From assembly GCA_021160845.1 (NCBI GenBank), contig JAGHBT010000300.1:1-14474 (forward strand): 14,474 bases of DNA. The letters run 5' to 3'. Under the pieces are notes generated by a model. The model was not told the origin of the DNA. It searched no databases and worked only from the letters and a program-made list of their open reading frames with translations. This document shows positions 1-8,343 of the stretch, piece after piece; positions within the stretch are counted from its first letter, which is position 1; the number at the start of each line of letters is the position of its first letter. This DNA comes from a bacterium. GTDB taxonomy: Bacteria; Krumholzibacteriota; Krumholzibacteriia; Krumholzibacteriales; WJIX01. A program made the translations under genes and the position numbers.

Positions 1-2471
1 AGTAGGATCAGTAAAATAAGTGACAGATTCGCCGTTTTAAATAAACTTCCCCTCGTGGAATTTCTTATCAGAATCCCAGTTCCTGAAATAATTATAAAAA
101 CAAGAAAAAAGAATCCACGGGAAGTGGGAGAAAAAAGCATTCTTTCAAATGATGAAGTGAGATAATCAACCCGCGGATTACAGAATATGCTTCCCCATAA
201 CCCGCCTCTTTCACTTACTGTAATAAAAGTACCACTAACAATATTTCTCTTTATTACCGTATCCGGCGGGCTGCTGCCGATTGGAGGAAAAATAACCAGA
301 AGATCCACATTCTTATGTTCTCCTAATCCAAAATGAGCTACCGGAGGCGAGAAGATAGATGACCCATCGGCGCTCCTTATCTCCCTGAATCCCAGCAAAT
401 AATCCTTTTCGCCAGCATAATTCGACTGATAAATATATACCCTGCCGCCTATTCCAAATCTATTTTTACCTTCACATCTCAGCTTAACTTGAAGAAAATT
501 ATTCTGATCCACCCTGTTCTTACGAATAATCAGGCCGGTGCGGTCTCTCCTAAGCAATACAATATCGAGGTCCCCATCTCTGTCGATATCCACAGCAGTC
601 CCATTTGTAACAGGAATCTTGCAGAAAAAACCCTTAAAAGCACTGCTTTCCTCAAAAACATTATTTCCCCTGTTGTGATAAAATACACAAGGGCTTTCAC
701 TGTTAATAAGATAGATATCCACCAGCCCGTCCTGATCAAAATCACCGGAAAGAGCATCGTTCGTCCGCCCGGGATATCCGGTTTTAGAACTGTCTGTCAG
801 GTTCCTAAAGAAACCCTTTCCATTATTTGCAAAAAACATATTCTTTGGGATTTCATCGCTTCCGGCTGTCCAGTCTGAAACACAGTAGATGTCAAGATCA
901 GCGTCATTATCAAAATCGGCAACCGTGCTAGAACAAAAGTGTATATCTCCCGGAGCACTCAGGGCTTCTTCTGAGGGATGAAAGCGGCCGCCGCCGTCAT
1001 TAAAACTTACAAAAGGTCTACCCCCGCTATCTAGAGGCCTGTAATTGATAAAAATATCCTGATCTGAATCACTATCAAAATCGCCGAAGGCGCCACCGAA
1101 AGACCCCTCTGATAGAATACGGGATTCCTCTGTCCATTTTACAAAAGAAAAGCCCTCTTCATTCCGGAAAAGCCTTACGCCACCAAAGAACCTATGCCTG
1201 GTGAATGCATTAAACATAAATATATCAAGGTCCCCATCCAGGTCTATATCAGCCATAGCGGAACCCGCCCCATGTTCTTGGCCACATGCGAGAGCGCCTA
1301 TCTTATTAGTTACATTACTAAACTCTCCCCGCAAATAATCATTTTTGTAGCAAAGGCTCCCATCCAGATCATCAAAATGAAAAAGGAAATCATCATGTCC
1401 GTCAGCATCAAGATCAGCAAAACTAACAACCCCGTCACCCCTCTGCGTCTTAAAATCAATCACATAATCAGGTTCTATCTTTATATAATCAATATTACCC
1501 CTCGGAGAAAACCGTCTGTCTTTATCCATTTGAGGATTAATAAATATATCGGCCCTCTCCCTATACACATCAATCCTGTCCGGAATATTATCATGATTAA
1601 CAAACCCGTAGGAAAAGGATGTTATCTTCGACTCGACTTTCATCAATGAGGATTCATTTTCTTCAATTACATTTATAGAATCCGGAGGCTCGCCCTCCCC
1701 CAACCAGATATTATCAACCCAGGCTTCGATTCCCGCTCCATGCGAAACACCAAACCCAATCGATTCAACAACAATATCTCCATTGTTAAACGGTCCATAT
1801 CTTTTCCATAGATAATCGTAAATGGGTTCACTGTGATACTTCCAACACAGTGGAGAATCGTGAAAAATATTCATATAATCATTCATATATTTTACATAAT
1901 TAACGGCGCCGGCGGTGAAGATGAAATCATTTCGTTTATCTTTCAGACTCATATAAATCCAGAAGCCATTTGTTCCTATAACCCTGGAGACATTCCAGCA
2001 CCAGGCAATATGAAGATCAGGAGTAATTACAACCGGCTCAATGCCATTCTTCCCGAAGTTATATTCTACCGAACCGCTTTCCTCTTTTTCCCGGACTTTC
2101 AGATGTAATACATACTTACTTCTGTTCCCCTTTGTATTCCCCTCTATTTCCATCAGTAATGGAATCGGGGAAAAAATTCCTGGGGAGCTACACACCCCCC
2201 CCTTCCCATCTTCAAAATTGAGAAAGAGGATAGTTTTACTAATTTTACTGTTATTATCGCAATCTGGCAACGGTGGTAACCCTGCCCGCGCGGAAGGTAC
2301 AAAAGCTTCTCCGGTAACCATTCCGATAATCTGAAACCATCCGTTTTGGAATGAATTCAAGGGAAAAGTCCAATTTGTAACTAAATTAGTAATATCAGCA
2401 TTAGCAGATAATACCATCCAGCTTGTAAAAAATATTAAAATTCCACAAAAGCAAATTATCAGTTTTTTCAA
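1..2471 (-). CDS. Exported FG-GAP/VCBS propeller + ASPIC/UnbV protein with C-terminal membrane helices (3' end outside window)
   Basis: I read this frame by hand: it is open from a TTG codon at 2471 to the left edge (823 codons, no stop), so the gene is partial. TTG is chosen because it begins a good signal peptide (MKKLIICFCGILIFF..., cleavage near ANA-D, residue 25) and GGTGA lies 4 nt upstream. Residues about 30-260 look like a beta-sandwich/lectin-like region ending in AWVDNIWLG; this is inference. Asp-rich calcium loops of FG-GAP/VCBS type begin at residues 353, 408, 464, 519, 577 and 628 (for example DIDLDGDLD), with a degenerate one near 292, giving seven units about 51-61 residues apart, as in a seven-bladed integrin-like propeller. 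Residues about 655-735 match ASPIC/UnbV (NFLQVKLRCEG, VAHFGLGEHKNVDLLVIFPP). A membrane helix follows at about 786-803, and a second begins near 813. Adhesion or ligand binding at the surface is likely; what lies beyond the helices is unknown. Confidence 0.85.
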   Translation of the reverse strand, partial: MKKLIICFCGILIFFTSWMVLSANADITNLVTNWTFPLNSFQNGWFQIIGMVTGEAFVPSARAGLPPLPDCDNNSKISKTILFLNFEDGKGGVCSSPGIFSPIPLLMEIEGNTKGNRSKYVLHLKVREKEESGSVEYNFGKNGIEPVVITPDLHIAWCWNVSRVIGTNGFWIYMSLKDKRNDFIFTAGAVNYVKYMNDYMNIFHDSPLCWKYHSEPIYDYLWKRYGPFNNGDIVVESIGFGVSHGAGIEAWVDNIWLGEGEPPDSINVIEENESSLMKVESKITSFSYGFVNHDNIPDRIDVYRERADIFINPQMDKDRRFSPRGNIDYIKIEPDYVIDFKTQRGDGVVSFADLDADGHDDFLFHFDDLDGSLCYKNDYLRGEFSNVTNKIGALACGQEHGAGSAMADIDLDGDLDIFMFNAFTRHRFFGGVRLFRNEEGFSFVKWTEESRILSEGSFGGAFGDFDSDSDQDIFINYRPLDSGGRPFVSFNDGGGRFHPSEEALSAPGDIHFCSSTVADFDNDADLDIYCVSDWTAGSDEIPKNMFFANNGKGFFRNLTDSSKTGYPGRTNDALSGDFDQDGLVDIYLINSESPCVFYHNRGNNVFEESSAFKGFFCKIPVTNGTAVDIDRDGDLDIVLLRRDRTGLIIRKNRVDQNNFLQVKLRCEGKNRFGIGGRVYIYQSNYAGEKDYLLGFREIRSADGSSIFSPPVAHFGLGEHKNVDLLVIFPPIGSSPPDTVIKRNIVSGTFITVSERGGLWGSIFCNPRVDYLTSSFERMLFSPTSRGFFFLVFIIISGTGILIRNSTRGSLFKTANLSLILLIL

Positions 2472-2523
2472 GTAGTCACCGGACCATGTTTCTTTTAAGA
2501 TTGATAACTATACCCACCATAGC

Positions 2524-2552
2524 ATTTTACAACCAATCAAAATAATATTCAA
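2524..2552 (-). promoter_or_regulatory. Candidate sigma70-type promoter for the FG-GAP/UnbV gene
   Basis: On the minus strand, TTGAAT (2552-2547) and TAAAAT (2529-2524) are separated by exactly 17 nt. This matches 4/6 and 5/6 of the sigma70 consensus. Transcription would start near 2517, leaving a leader of about 45 nt before the TTG start at 2471. It sits in the 125-bp gap after the HIT gene, the longest gene-free stretch in the window. The region is AT-rich, so a chance match is possible. Confidence 0.35.
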
Positions 2553-2558
2553 GAGATT

Positions 2559-2576
2559 TGTAACAATAGCGTTACA
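2559..2576. promoter_or_regulatory. Perfect inverted repeat TGTAAC-N6-GTTACA (possible operator)
   Basis: TGTAAC (2559-2564) and GTTACA (2571-2576) are exact reverse complements with a 6-nt centre. The repeat lies about 20 nt after the HIT stop codon and 6 nt upstream of the candidate -35 box of the next gene, centred about 50 nt before the inferred transcription start. That position suits a dimeric regulator. As a terminator it would be poor, because the 6-bp stem is AT-rich and no T-run follows on the minus strand. No regulator family can be named from it. Confidence 0.3.
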
Positions 2577-2596
2577 TGGGTAATAAAAATGCAATA

Positions 2597-2962
2597 TCAG
2601 TAGGATTGTTTCCCCGGGATAACACCCCGCACTCCACCCTTCGGCATTTTGTGGTCTCCGCTGTAGCGGGGAATTATGTGTATATGAAGGTGCTTTATAG
2701 ACTGCCCGGCAGCTCTTCCGGTATTAATACCGATATTATAACCGTCGGGGTTGTACTCTGAGACGAGAAAGTCTTTTACTTTCCTGACAAGGGAAAAAAT
2801 AGCTGCAATTTCCTCATCTGTCGACTCAAAGATAGTCTCTTGGTGCCTCTTCGGGATAACAAGTATGTGTCCACTCGCAACCGGATACTTGTCGAAAATA
2901 GCGTAGGCCAAAGCATTTTCGAAAAGCACCTCCTGCTGCCGGCAAAAGATACACTCTTTCAC
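2597..2962 (-). CDS. HIT-family (histidine triad) nucleotide hydrolase
   Basis: This 121-residue protein is a normal length for a HIT/HINT-type enzyme, which hydrolyses nucleoside phosphoramidates or dinucleotide polyphosphates in the cytosol. It opens with CxxC (Cys4, Cys7), common in bacterial HIT proteins and possibly metal-binding. The core strand reads GHILVIPKRH (31-40), and the active-site triad is HLHIHIIPR with His91, His93 and His95. The tail GGVRGVIPGKQSY (109-121) is typical of one HIT clade. The start is GTG at 2962: an in-frame TGA lies two codons upstream, and no earlier start is possible. The ribosome binding site is weak. It begins 34 nt after the PepC-like gene and may be its co-transcribed neighbour. 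Substrate cannot be told from the sequence. Confidence 0.93.
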   Translation of the reverse strand: MKECIFCRQQEVLFENALAYAIFDKYPVASGHILVIPKRHQETIFESTDEEIAAIFSLVRKVKDFLVSEYNPDGYNIGINTGRAAGQSIKHLHIHIIPRYSGDHKMPKGGVRGVIPGKQSY

Positions 2963-2996
2963 TATGACTCATTTCTGCTGTCAGCCGCGCTGCCTA

Positions 2997-4403
2997 TCAG
3001 TTAAAAGCACCTCGCATCGGATCCCACGCTGGAAGGATCTCGGGCTCTGTTTTAAGAATCTTAAGGACATCCTTCGGAACATGGCTCCTGCGGACTATCA
3101 CCGAAAATACATACTTGTCAAACCACTCGTCATACATCGTCCAAAGGCCATTGTTCCCTGTATCCTTACCCCAGGAGTTTTCGACAAGCCATTTCTCCGG
3201 AGTATTATCATCACTTAAATCAACACCGATAAATACCATGGCGTGGCTTGGAATGCTTTCCCGGTAGAGTACTCGCTGAGCCTTTGTCATCAGCGCTTTG
3301 GTTCCAAGCAGAGAGGCAACATCATAAGCTCCCGAAGCGAGTATCCCGTTCTTCGTATCGTTGGCCTTACCTACATCCGCCGCGAACCAGACCGGTTCAT
3401 CGTTCAGGACCGCCTTGAGAGCGTACTCTCTCAGCTTGTCTATTTCCACATTGATAAATTCCATATCGGAAAGGTCAGACATATTCCTGCAGAAGCGTAT
3501 TCTGTAGAGTTTGTTATACTCATACCCAGGGTGATCCAACAAGCATATATAATCTTTTAAATCTACCTTAACAGCCTCTTTGTAAAACGAAAGAGGGGTA
3601 TAGTTCTTTTCAAATATCTTTTCATCTTTATCCTCTACCCTCCAGGTGAACTCCTCCGGAGGAATCCCCATGTTCAGAACTAGGAGGCGATATACTTTTT
3701 TCAGCATTTCGACTTTTCCCGCTCTAAGCTCAGCTTCACTTGCTCCTTCTGAAGCGGCTTCTCTTATCTGCGCGGCGAAGGATCTGACCACCCTGTTCAG
3801 TTGTTTGTTCATTCTCCCCGTACTACTCGTGTTCTTTGTTTCCGGCATAACTGATTTCGGAACCGTGCCATATTTCTCTATTAAATTTACGACATAGTTC
3901 CACCAGCCACCATCTGGAACGGGGTCCTTAAGAAGTGTCTGAAGTTCCCTGTCATCTATATCCCTGTCTCTCGTTTCGATTACAGCCTCTAAGAAGGTAT
4001 TCGCCTTTTCAAGCTTGTCCCAGAAGAAGAGATAGTTTTCAGAAAATTCAAATTCAGATAAGTTGTACTTCTTCATTACCGCCGGACGCATCATATTAAA
4101 CCCCGCGAAGAGCCAGCATCTTCCGCTGCTCTTCTGATTCGTAATACCCTTAGTCTCTATCTTGCTGCTAAAGAGGTCATCATGCCTGCTGTGAAACTCC
4201 CTGTCAAAGGAGAGTACTTTTAAATCATTGTTCGAAACGGCGTTTATAAGGGCACGGGTTTGTGGATTAAGCTCAAACGAGCCTTCGAGCTCCTTGATTA
4301 GTTCCGGCGTTAATCCCTCGTGTGCATCAGCCGCAAAACCTTTTACGGCAAACCAGGAGATAAGCACCACTAAAACTGTTAATACACTTAAAACCCTTTT
4401 CAT
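2997..4403 (-). CDS. Secreted PepC / bleomycin-hydrolase-like cysteine aminopeptidase (peptidase family C1B)
   Basis: The 468-residue product matches PepC/bleomycin hydrolase: oxyanion Gln90 and nucleophile Cys96 in QKSSGRCWLFAG, His387 in SHAMVFIGVD, and Asn409 in VENSWG. The family's C-terminal tail, which enters the active site and sets exopeptidase specificity, is visible as ILPAWDPMRGAFN (456-468). The known family forms hexameric barrels in the cytosol. Here residues 1-25 form a signal peptide (MKRVLSVLTVLVVLISWFAV, then AxA near 25), so export to the periplasm is inferred. The ATG at 4403 is supported by a good AGGGAG site about 9 nt upstream. The gene follows batE by 36 nt with no terminator between, so read-through from the Bat operon is plausible. 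The catalytic set is intact. A role in turning over envelope peptides is a guess. Confidence 0.93.
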   Translation of the reverse strand: MKRVLSVLTVLVVLISWFAVKGFAADAHEGLTPELIKELEGSFELNPQTRALINAVSNNDLKVLSFDREFHSRHDDLFSSKIETKGITNQKSSGRCWLFAGFNMMRPAVMKKYNLSEFEFSENYLFFWDKLEKANTFLEAVIETRDRDIDDRELQTLLKDPVPDGGWWNYVVNLIEKYGTVPKSVMPETKNTSSTGRMNKQLNRVVRSFAAQIREAASEGASEAELRAGKVEMLKKVYRLLVLNMGIPPEEFTWRVEDKDEKIFEKNYTPLSFYKEAVKVDLKDYICLLDHPGYEYNKLYRIRFCRNMSDLSDMEFINVEIDKLREYALKAVLNDEPVWFAADVGKANDTKNGILASGAYDVASLLGTKALMTKAQRVLYRESIPSHAMVFIGVDLSDDNTPEKWLVENSWGKDTGNNGLWTMYDEWFDKYVFSVIVRRSHVPKDVLKILKTEPEILPAWDPMRGAFN

Positions 4404-4439
4404 CTTTATCTCTCCCTTTTTGAGCCTCCAGCAAAGAAT

Positions 4440-5309
4440 TTATTCCGTTATCGTCTCGCCTGCGTCCGATTTAATCCAGCACCTGGCTCCATTCACGAGT
4501 TCTATCTGCCACCAGGCGCCCCTATTCTCGATCAATTTAAACTCGGTTCCAGCGCAAAGGGGATCTGTAAAACTCGGCTGATATGTCACAGCATCCCCCT
4601 TTCTCGCTACGGTCTCGTCGTCGATAATAACACCTGCAGGACTTTCGGTAAAATTAATTCTCTCAACCATAAGAGAAGTAAAGAACCCCGCGCTGATAAT
4701 GGCAAAAATAATAATCACTATTTTAAACCTCCCGCTCCTGACAAAAATATATAATGAAGCCGTCATCCACATAAGAGCAAAAGAGATAGAAAAAACAAGG
4801 AATTTCACGCTGTATGGCAGGTCATAATGAAGGAAAAAGAGGGTTTTAAAAATCTTTTCTCTCTCTTTTTCTTCTACCTTGTTCTTTCTCCTGCCGCGAG
4901 CGTATTCAAGATTCCGCCTTAGATTATCATCATTCGGGATATAGAGAGCCGCGCGTTTGTAATTCAATATTGCACGCCCCAGATCATCCAGCCTGAAATA
5001 GGCATTTCCTATATTATAATAGATCCTTCCGTTTCGGACTCCCCCCTCCTCTACCATCCTTCTGTAGTGAAGAATCGAACTTCTAAAATAATCCCTAGCC
5101 GATTTGGGACTTGACGTTTCAAGCTCCAAGCCCTTCTGAAAAGCCTTTTGTGCCTCGGCGAGATCGCCTCGGATTTCCTCTGTTGAAAGTCCGGCCGCGC
5201 AAAGATTTAAAGAAATAATCATAAACGCGGCGGCTAGTATAAAAATTGCCGGTTTTATACTTAAGTATCCATTAAACCTGTAAATACTTCTGCCGTTAAG
5301 AAATTTCAT
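4440..5309 (-). CDS. batE: BatE-like membrane protein: TPR, two membrane helices, SH3-like domain
   Basis: This 289-residue protein has an N-terminal hydrophobic export segment (about 19-38). TPR-type helices follow at about 45-136, the clearest being GRIYYNIGNAYFRLDDLGRA (94-113) and its continuation to NDDNLRRNLEYAR. A basic linker (139-155) leads to two membrane helices (about 169-190 and 196-214). The C-terminal SH3-like region (about 225-284) contains GTEFKLIENRGAWWQIELVN and ends GARCWIKSD. This order is the usual BatE architecture. Cys252 and Cys277 could form a disulfide in the SH3 domain; this is inference. Its ATG overlaps the batD stop by 4 nt (ATGA), so translation is coupled. TPR and SH3 modules suggest a scaffold or wall-facing role on the periplasmic side of the Bat complex. 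Confidence 0.85.
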   Translation of the reverse strand: MKFLNGRSIYRFNGYLSIKPAIFILAAAFMIISLNLCAAGLSTEEIRGDLAEAQKAFQKGLELETSSPKSARDYFRSSILHYRRMVEEGGVRNGRIYYNIGNAYFRLDDLGRAILNYKRAALYIPNDDNLRRNLEYARGRRKNKVEEKEREKIFKTLFFLHYDLPYSVKFLVFSISFALMWMTASLYIFVRSGRFKIVIIIFAIISAGFFTSLMVERINFTESPAGVIIDDETVARKGDAVTYQPSFTDPLCAGTEFKLIENRGAWWQIELVNGARCWIKSDAGETITE

Positions 5310-7201
5310 AGTTTCTTATCAAGCCTCACGGCTATATCCTTTGTTCTGTCAATAAGCGATCCGGAATCATTCTCCCCCGCGGCGGTTGCTCCGGCGTATC
5401 TTCCGTGTTCACATACCGCAATAATACTTAATAATGATTCAATCAGTTCTGGACTTATTCCCCTTTTCTCAAGCTTATTTTTTATCTCTTCGGATGTAAG
5501 CGCGGAGCCCGCCCGTCGCAGTTTGCTGCCCAAATATTCTTTTAGGGCTTCAAGAATCCTGCCGCATAAAACCTCTCGCTTCAAATTTTTCTCTTTTACA
5601 AGAACGGTGAGTTTCCTCCTAAGGATTTTACCGGATCCCCTTGCCCTTCTCGCTAAAGGATCGGCATTTCTGCTCCTCACAACGATGCTGCCAACCAGAA
5701 GTATTACGAAAAGAGCCGGAGGAAAACCAATGAGCAAAATACTCCAACGGTGATACATCAAAGATCCAAAACCGTAATCCATCCTCGCCATCACAGCATC
5801 GCCTCTGTAATTATAGGCAATGCCATCTCTCCAGTGCTCAAGTACTGACCCTTCAGGAGCGCGATCTAACCCCTCAGCGTCACTCGCCGTAACAGTCCTG
5901 GTCGAATTAACGGTAATAGGTATCGGATCCGACTCTACAGTGAAATATCGCTCTTTGGCAGTATCAAATGAAACAAACCGGATCGGAGGTATTCGGGTTA
6001 CACTATGATTTTTTGCTCTGATTGTCTGTGTAAATATTTTCTTTCCATCTTTCACAACACCCGCTGCCCTCTCAGACGGTATCTTAAAATTCTTCGAAAA
6101 CTCCTCAAGCTCTCCGAGGGGCGGCAATGTGAGGTTTTCCATATAGTCGGAACCTTGCAGTGTGATTATCAATGTAATAGGATCTCCAACATCTACCTCA
6201 GTCGGGCTTGCCGAGGCTGAAATCCTATACTCACCTACATACCCGGAAAAGTCCACCGGCCTACCCTCTTCCGGAAGCTCTTTTACACTGAGAGTTGGGC
6301 TATTGGATGGCACGACAAATTTTCTCTTTCTTTCGCGGGACCTTAATCCGCGCGAGAAGAAATCATCAAAAAACCCATCTCCTCCTAATCCACCGCCTGT
6401 TTCACACGAGACAATGAATTTAGAAATAGCAAAAAGTCCTGAACGCTTCGGTATGAGAGCTAGTTCAAATTCAAGGGTCGTGTAATTTTTTCCCTCAAGG
6501 GTACCATTACTCTTAAGTGCTATGAACTCTTCGCCGCCGATAGGCACCCTAAAATAATTCTTCCTTTTATCAATCACAACCTCCGGCTTTTCAATATCGA
6601 AGTCGGGGTTTTCCAGGAAAGGCGCTGTAACATGAAAACTGTTCACATCCTGACGCAAATACCATACAACCGAAAGGATAACCGGTTCCCCTACATAACA
6701 ACTCTTTCTTGATAACCTGAGCCTCAGTTTAAAGTCCTCTGTTTCCTCGGGATCTCCAACATTAATCGCCAACGCGTTTGTCTTTAGGTTCTTGCCGCCA
6801 ACTTCAATTGTAAAGGAGGGGATTCTTAAAACACCAGCCCTCAGAGGAGTTAATTTATATGTAAACACATATTCCTTTTTAACTGTTCTGCTGAAGCTGC
6901 CGTTCACAATCGAAACAGACTGACTGCTGTTGTTTGAACCTCCGGCAAACTCAACATCGAAACCTTCCAAGCCATCAAGATTAGGACGCTTAGCATCAGT
7001 AGAACCCATAACTGTTATCTGCATCAGGAATGATTCTCCCACATAAACATTATTAGATTCCACAGCGGTACGGGTAATTATTCTGTCCGCTGAAATAAGA
7101 GGTCGAGCAGCAAATATCATCAGGATAAGACACATGAAGAAAAAAATAACTCTCCACTTACTTATCGCTCGATTATCCGATTTACTGATCAAAAAAAACA
7201 T
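5306..7201 (-). CDS. batD: BatD: periplasmic Ig-like repeats, membrane helix, cytosolic helical domain
   Basis: The product is 631 residues from ATG 7201, six nt after the batC stop. A TTG at 7213 would add four residues, but it overlaps batC and lacks a ribosome site. A signal or anchor helix (about 18-36) is followed by several beta-rich Ig-like domains: about 40-150 (NNVYVGESFLMQITV), 160-300 (KSCYVGEPVILSVVWY) and 320-435 (DVGDPITLIITLQG). Each repeats the V(Y/D)VG(E/D) strand pattern. A glycine/aromatic loop (GGGLGGDGFFDDFFS) lies near 269-283, and PEEGRPVDFSGYVG, typical of BatD, near 310-323. One membrane helix (about 487-509) leads to a cytosolic helical domain (about 520-631). The stop overlaps the batE start by 4 nt. 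It probably links the periplasmic VWA/TPR parts to cytosolic factors. Confidence 0.9.
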   Translation of the reverse strand: MFFLISKSDNRAISKWRVIFFFMCLILMIFAARPLISADRIITRTAVESNNVYVGESFLMQITVMGSTDAKRPNLDGLEGFDVEFAGGSNNSSQSVSIVNGSFSRTVKKEYVFTYKLTPLRAGVLRIPSFTIEVGGKNLKTNALAINVGDPEETEDFKLRLRLSRKSCYVGEPVILSVVWYLRQDVNSFHVTAPFLENPDFDIEKPEVVIDKRKNYFRVPIGGEEFIALKSNGTLEGKNYTTLEFELALIPKRSGLFAISKFIVSCETGGGLGGDGFFDDFFSRGLRSRERKRKFVVPSNSPTLSVKELPEEGRPVDFSGYVGEYRISASASPTEVDVGDPITLIITLQGSDYMENLTLPPLGELEEFSKNFKIPSERAAGVVKDGKKIFTQTIRAKNHSVTRIPPIRFVSFDTAKERYFTVESDPIPITVNSTRTVTASDAEGLDRAPEGSVLEHWRDGIAYNYRGDAVMARMDYGFGSLMYHRWSILLIGFPPALFVILLVGSIVVRSRNADPLARRARGSGKILRRKLTVLVKEKNLKREVLCGRILEALKEYLGSKLRRAGSALTSEEIKNKLEKRGISPELIESLLSIIAVCEHGRYAGATAAGENDSGSLIDRTKDIAVRLDKKL

Positions 7202-7206
7202 CCGGC

Positions 7207-8343
7207 CTACCAATCTTTTTCAACCGATCTGTAACCCGAGCCAGCCTGCTGCTCTCTCTTTTCCCTGTTCTTTTTCTCTTCAGAAATAATTTTCTCAGCT
7301 GTTTCATTTTCTTTCTTTTCCGATGCCTTTTCTGCTTGCTTCTTTGGCTGCTCCTGCTGCTTATTATCCTTGTTTTTTTGCTTGTTTCCCTTGTTCTGAT
7401 CCTTCTTTTTCTGTTTCTGATTGTCCTTATTCTCAGTTAACGAAGCTATGGCTTTCTTGAGCTGCTCTGACGACTCTTTCTGACCAACCACGGCATTTTC
7501 CGGCTCAAAGTCCGAGATCCTTTCAGCAGCATTCCCTTGCCCCGTAAGTGATGAATCAATATGCGCCTGCGCCTGCTGAACAGGGGGAGGGATCTTTTTA
7601 TCAAACATCTCTTTTAGCTTATCCTTAACATCAGACGTCCCCCTTTTTATTTCCTCCTGTTTCTTCCCAAGTTTACCGGTGCCATCCTTCCAGCCGGAAA
7701 CCCCTTTTGATTTTTCAGCAGACAACTTCTTACTTTCTTGCAGGGCCTTATCCTGCCGGTCGGCAAGAGAAACAAGGGAATCAACAATTTCCCTCATCTT
7801 CTCCTGCTGCTGCTTCATTTTTTCTTCCTGCTGTTTGATACGATCGAGAATATCCTTAATTACAAGCCTTGCCACTTCCATATTCAGGGCGGCGTCAGTT
7901 AAAGTGCTATCTCTCCCAAGCGCCGTGCCATACAAACGAACACTTTCCTTGTATTGTTCAAGTGCCTTCTTTAAATCACTGTCAGTTTGCCTCTGCCCAT
8001 CCCTGAATGCACAGTTTCCCATATTGTACCATGCCCTCGCCTCGAGGGCGAGTTCTCTCGTCTTACTCGCCGTCTTCTCAAAGTACTCTGCGGCACCCTT
8101 AAAATCACCCTTCCTGTAAAGAACATCACCCGTGTTGAAAAGAATTACAGACGATTCAGGCTCTTTAACAGAAGCCTTTTCATAATACCCTACCGCGCCT
8201 TTATAATCACCCTTCCGGAAACTTTCGTTCCCCTTTGAAACAAGATTGCGCGGTGAATCGGCGGCCAAGTTTGAAAACGCGGCCGAAAACACCAGTGTCA
8301 TCGCCACAGCGGCTGATATCATTGATAATTTATAAATCTTCAT
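7207..8343 (-). CDS. batC: BatC-like periplasmic TPR protein with charged low-complexity tail
   Basis: The 378-residue product has a signal peptide (1-28, AxA-like end at NLAADS). TPR repeats are at about 32-62 (GNESFRKGDYKGAVGYYEKA), 66-96 (FNTGDVLYRKGDFKGAAEYF) and 102-140 (WYNMGNCAFRDG with an insert before ALEQYKESVRLYG), plus a further helix pair to about 165. A coiled-coil stretch rich in Gln, Glu and Lys covers about 165-250. Residues 303-366 are almost entirely Lys, Gln, Asn and Glu, and the protein ends in YRSVEKDW. The opening GNxxFRKGDYxxAVxxY and a Trp-ended tail are common in TPR proteins paired with BatA/BatB. Its ATG overlaps the batB stop by 4 nt (ATGA). It probably binds the VWA proteins at the membrane; partner and cargo are not visible. 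Confidence 0.88.
   Translation of the reverse strand: MKIYKLSMISAAVAMTLVFSAAFSNLAADSPRNLVSKGNESFRKGDYKGAVGYYEKASVKEPESSVILFNTGDVLYRKGDFKGAAEYFEKTASKTRELALEARAWYNMGNCAFRDGQRQTDSDLKKALEQYKESVRLYGTALGRDSTLTDAALNMEVARLVIKDILDRIKQQEEKMKQQQEKMREIVDSLVSLADRQDKALQESKKLSAEKSKGVSGWKDGTGKLGKKQEEIKRGTSDVKDKLKEMFDKKIPPPVQQAQAHIDSSLTGQGNAAERISDFEPENAVVGQKESSEQLKKAIASLTENKDNQKQKKKDQNKGNKQKNKDNKQQEQPKKQAEKASEKKENETAEKIISEEKKNREKREQQAGSGYRSVEKDW

Noticed and set aside
489..2334. Plus-strand open frames of 90-150 codons across the left 2.3 kb
   Set aside because: They lie opposite a continuous 823-codon minus-strand frame with signal peptide, FG-GAP loops and UnbV domain. Their translations show no domain or signal.
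2559..2576. Dyad after the HIT gene as a rho-independent terminator
   Set aside because: The stem is only 6 bp and AT-rich, with no T-run on the minus-strand side.
7303..7440. Lys/Gln-rich stretch at the end of BatC as a DNA tandem repeat or frameshifted region
   Set aside because: Codons vary within the stretch, with no exact repeat unit, and the frame runs cleanly to VEKDW and the stop.
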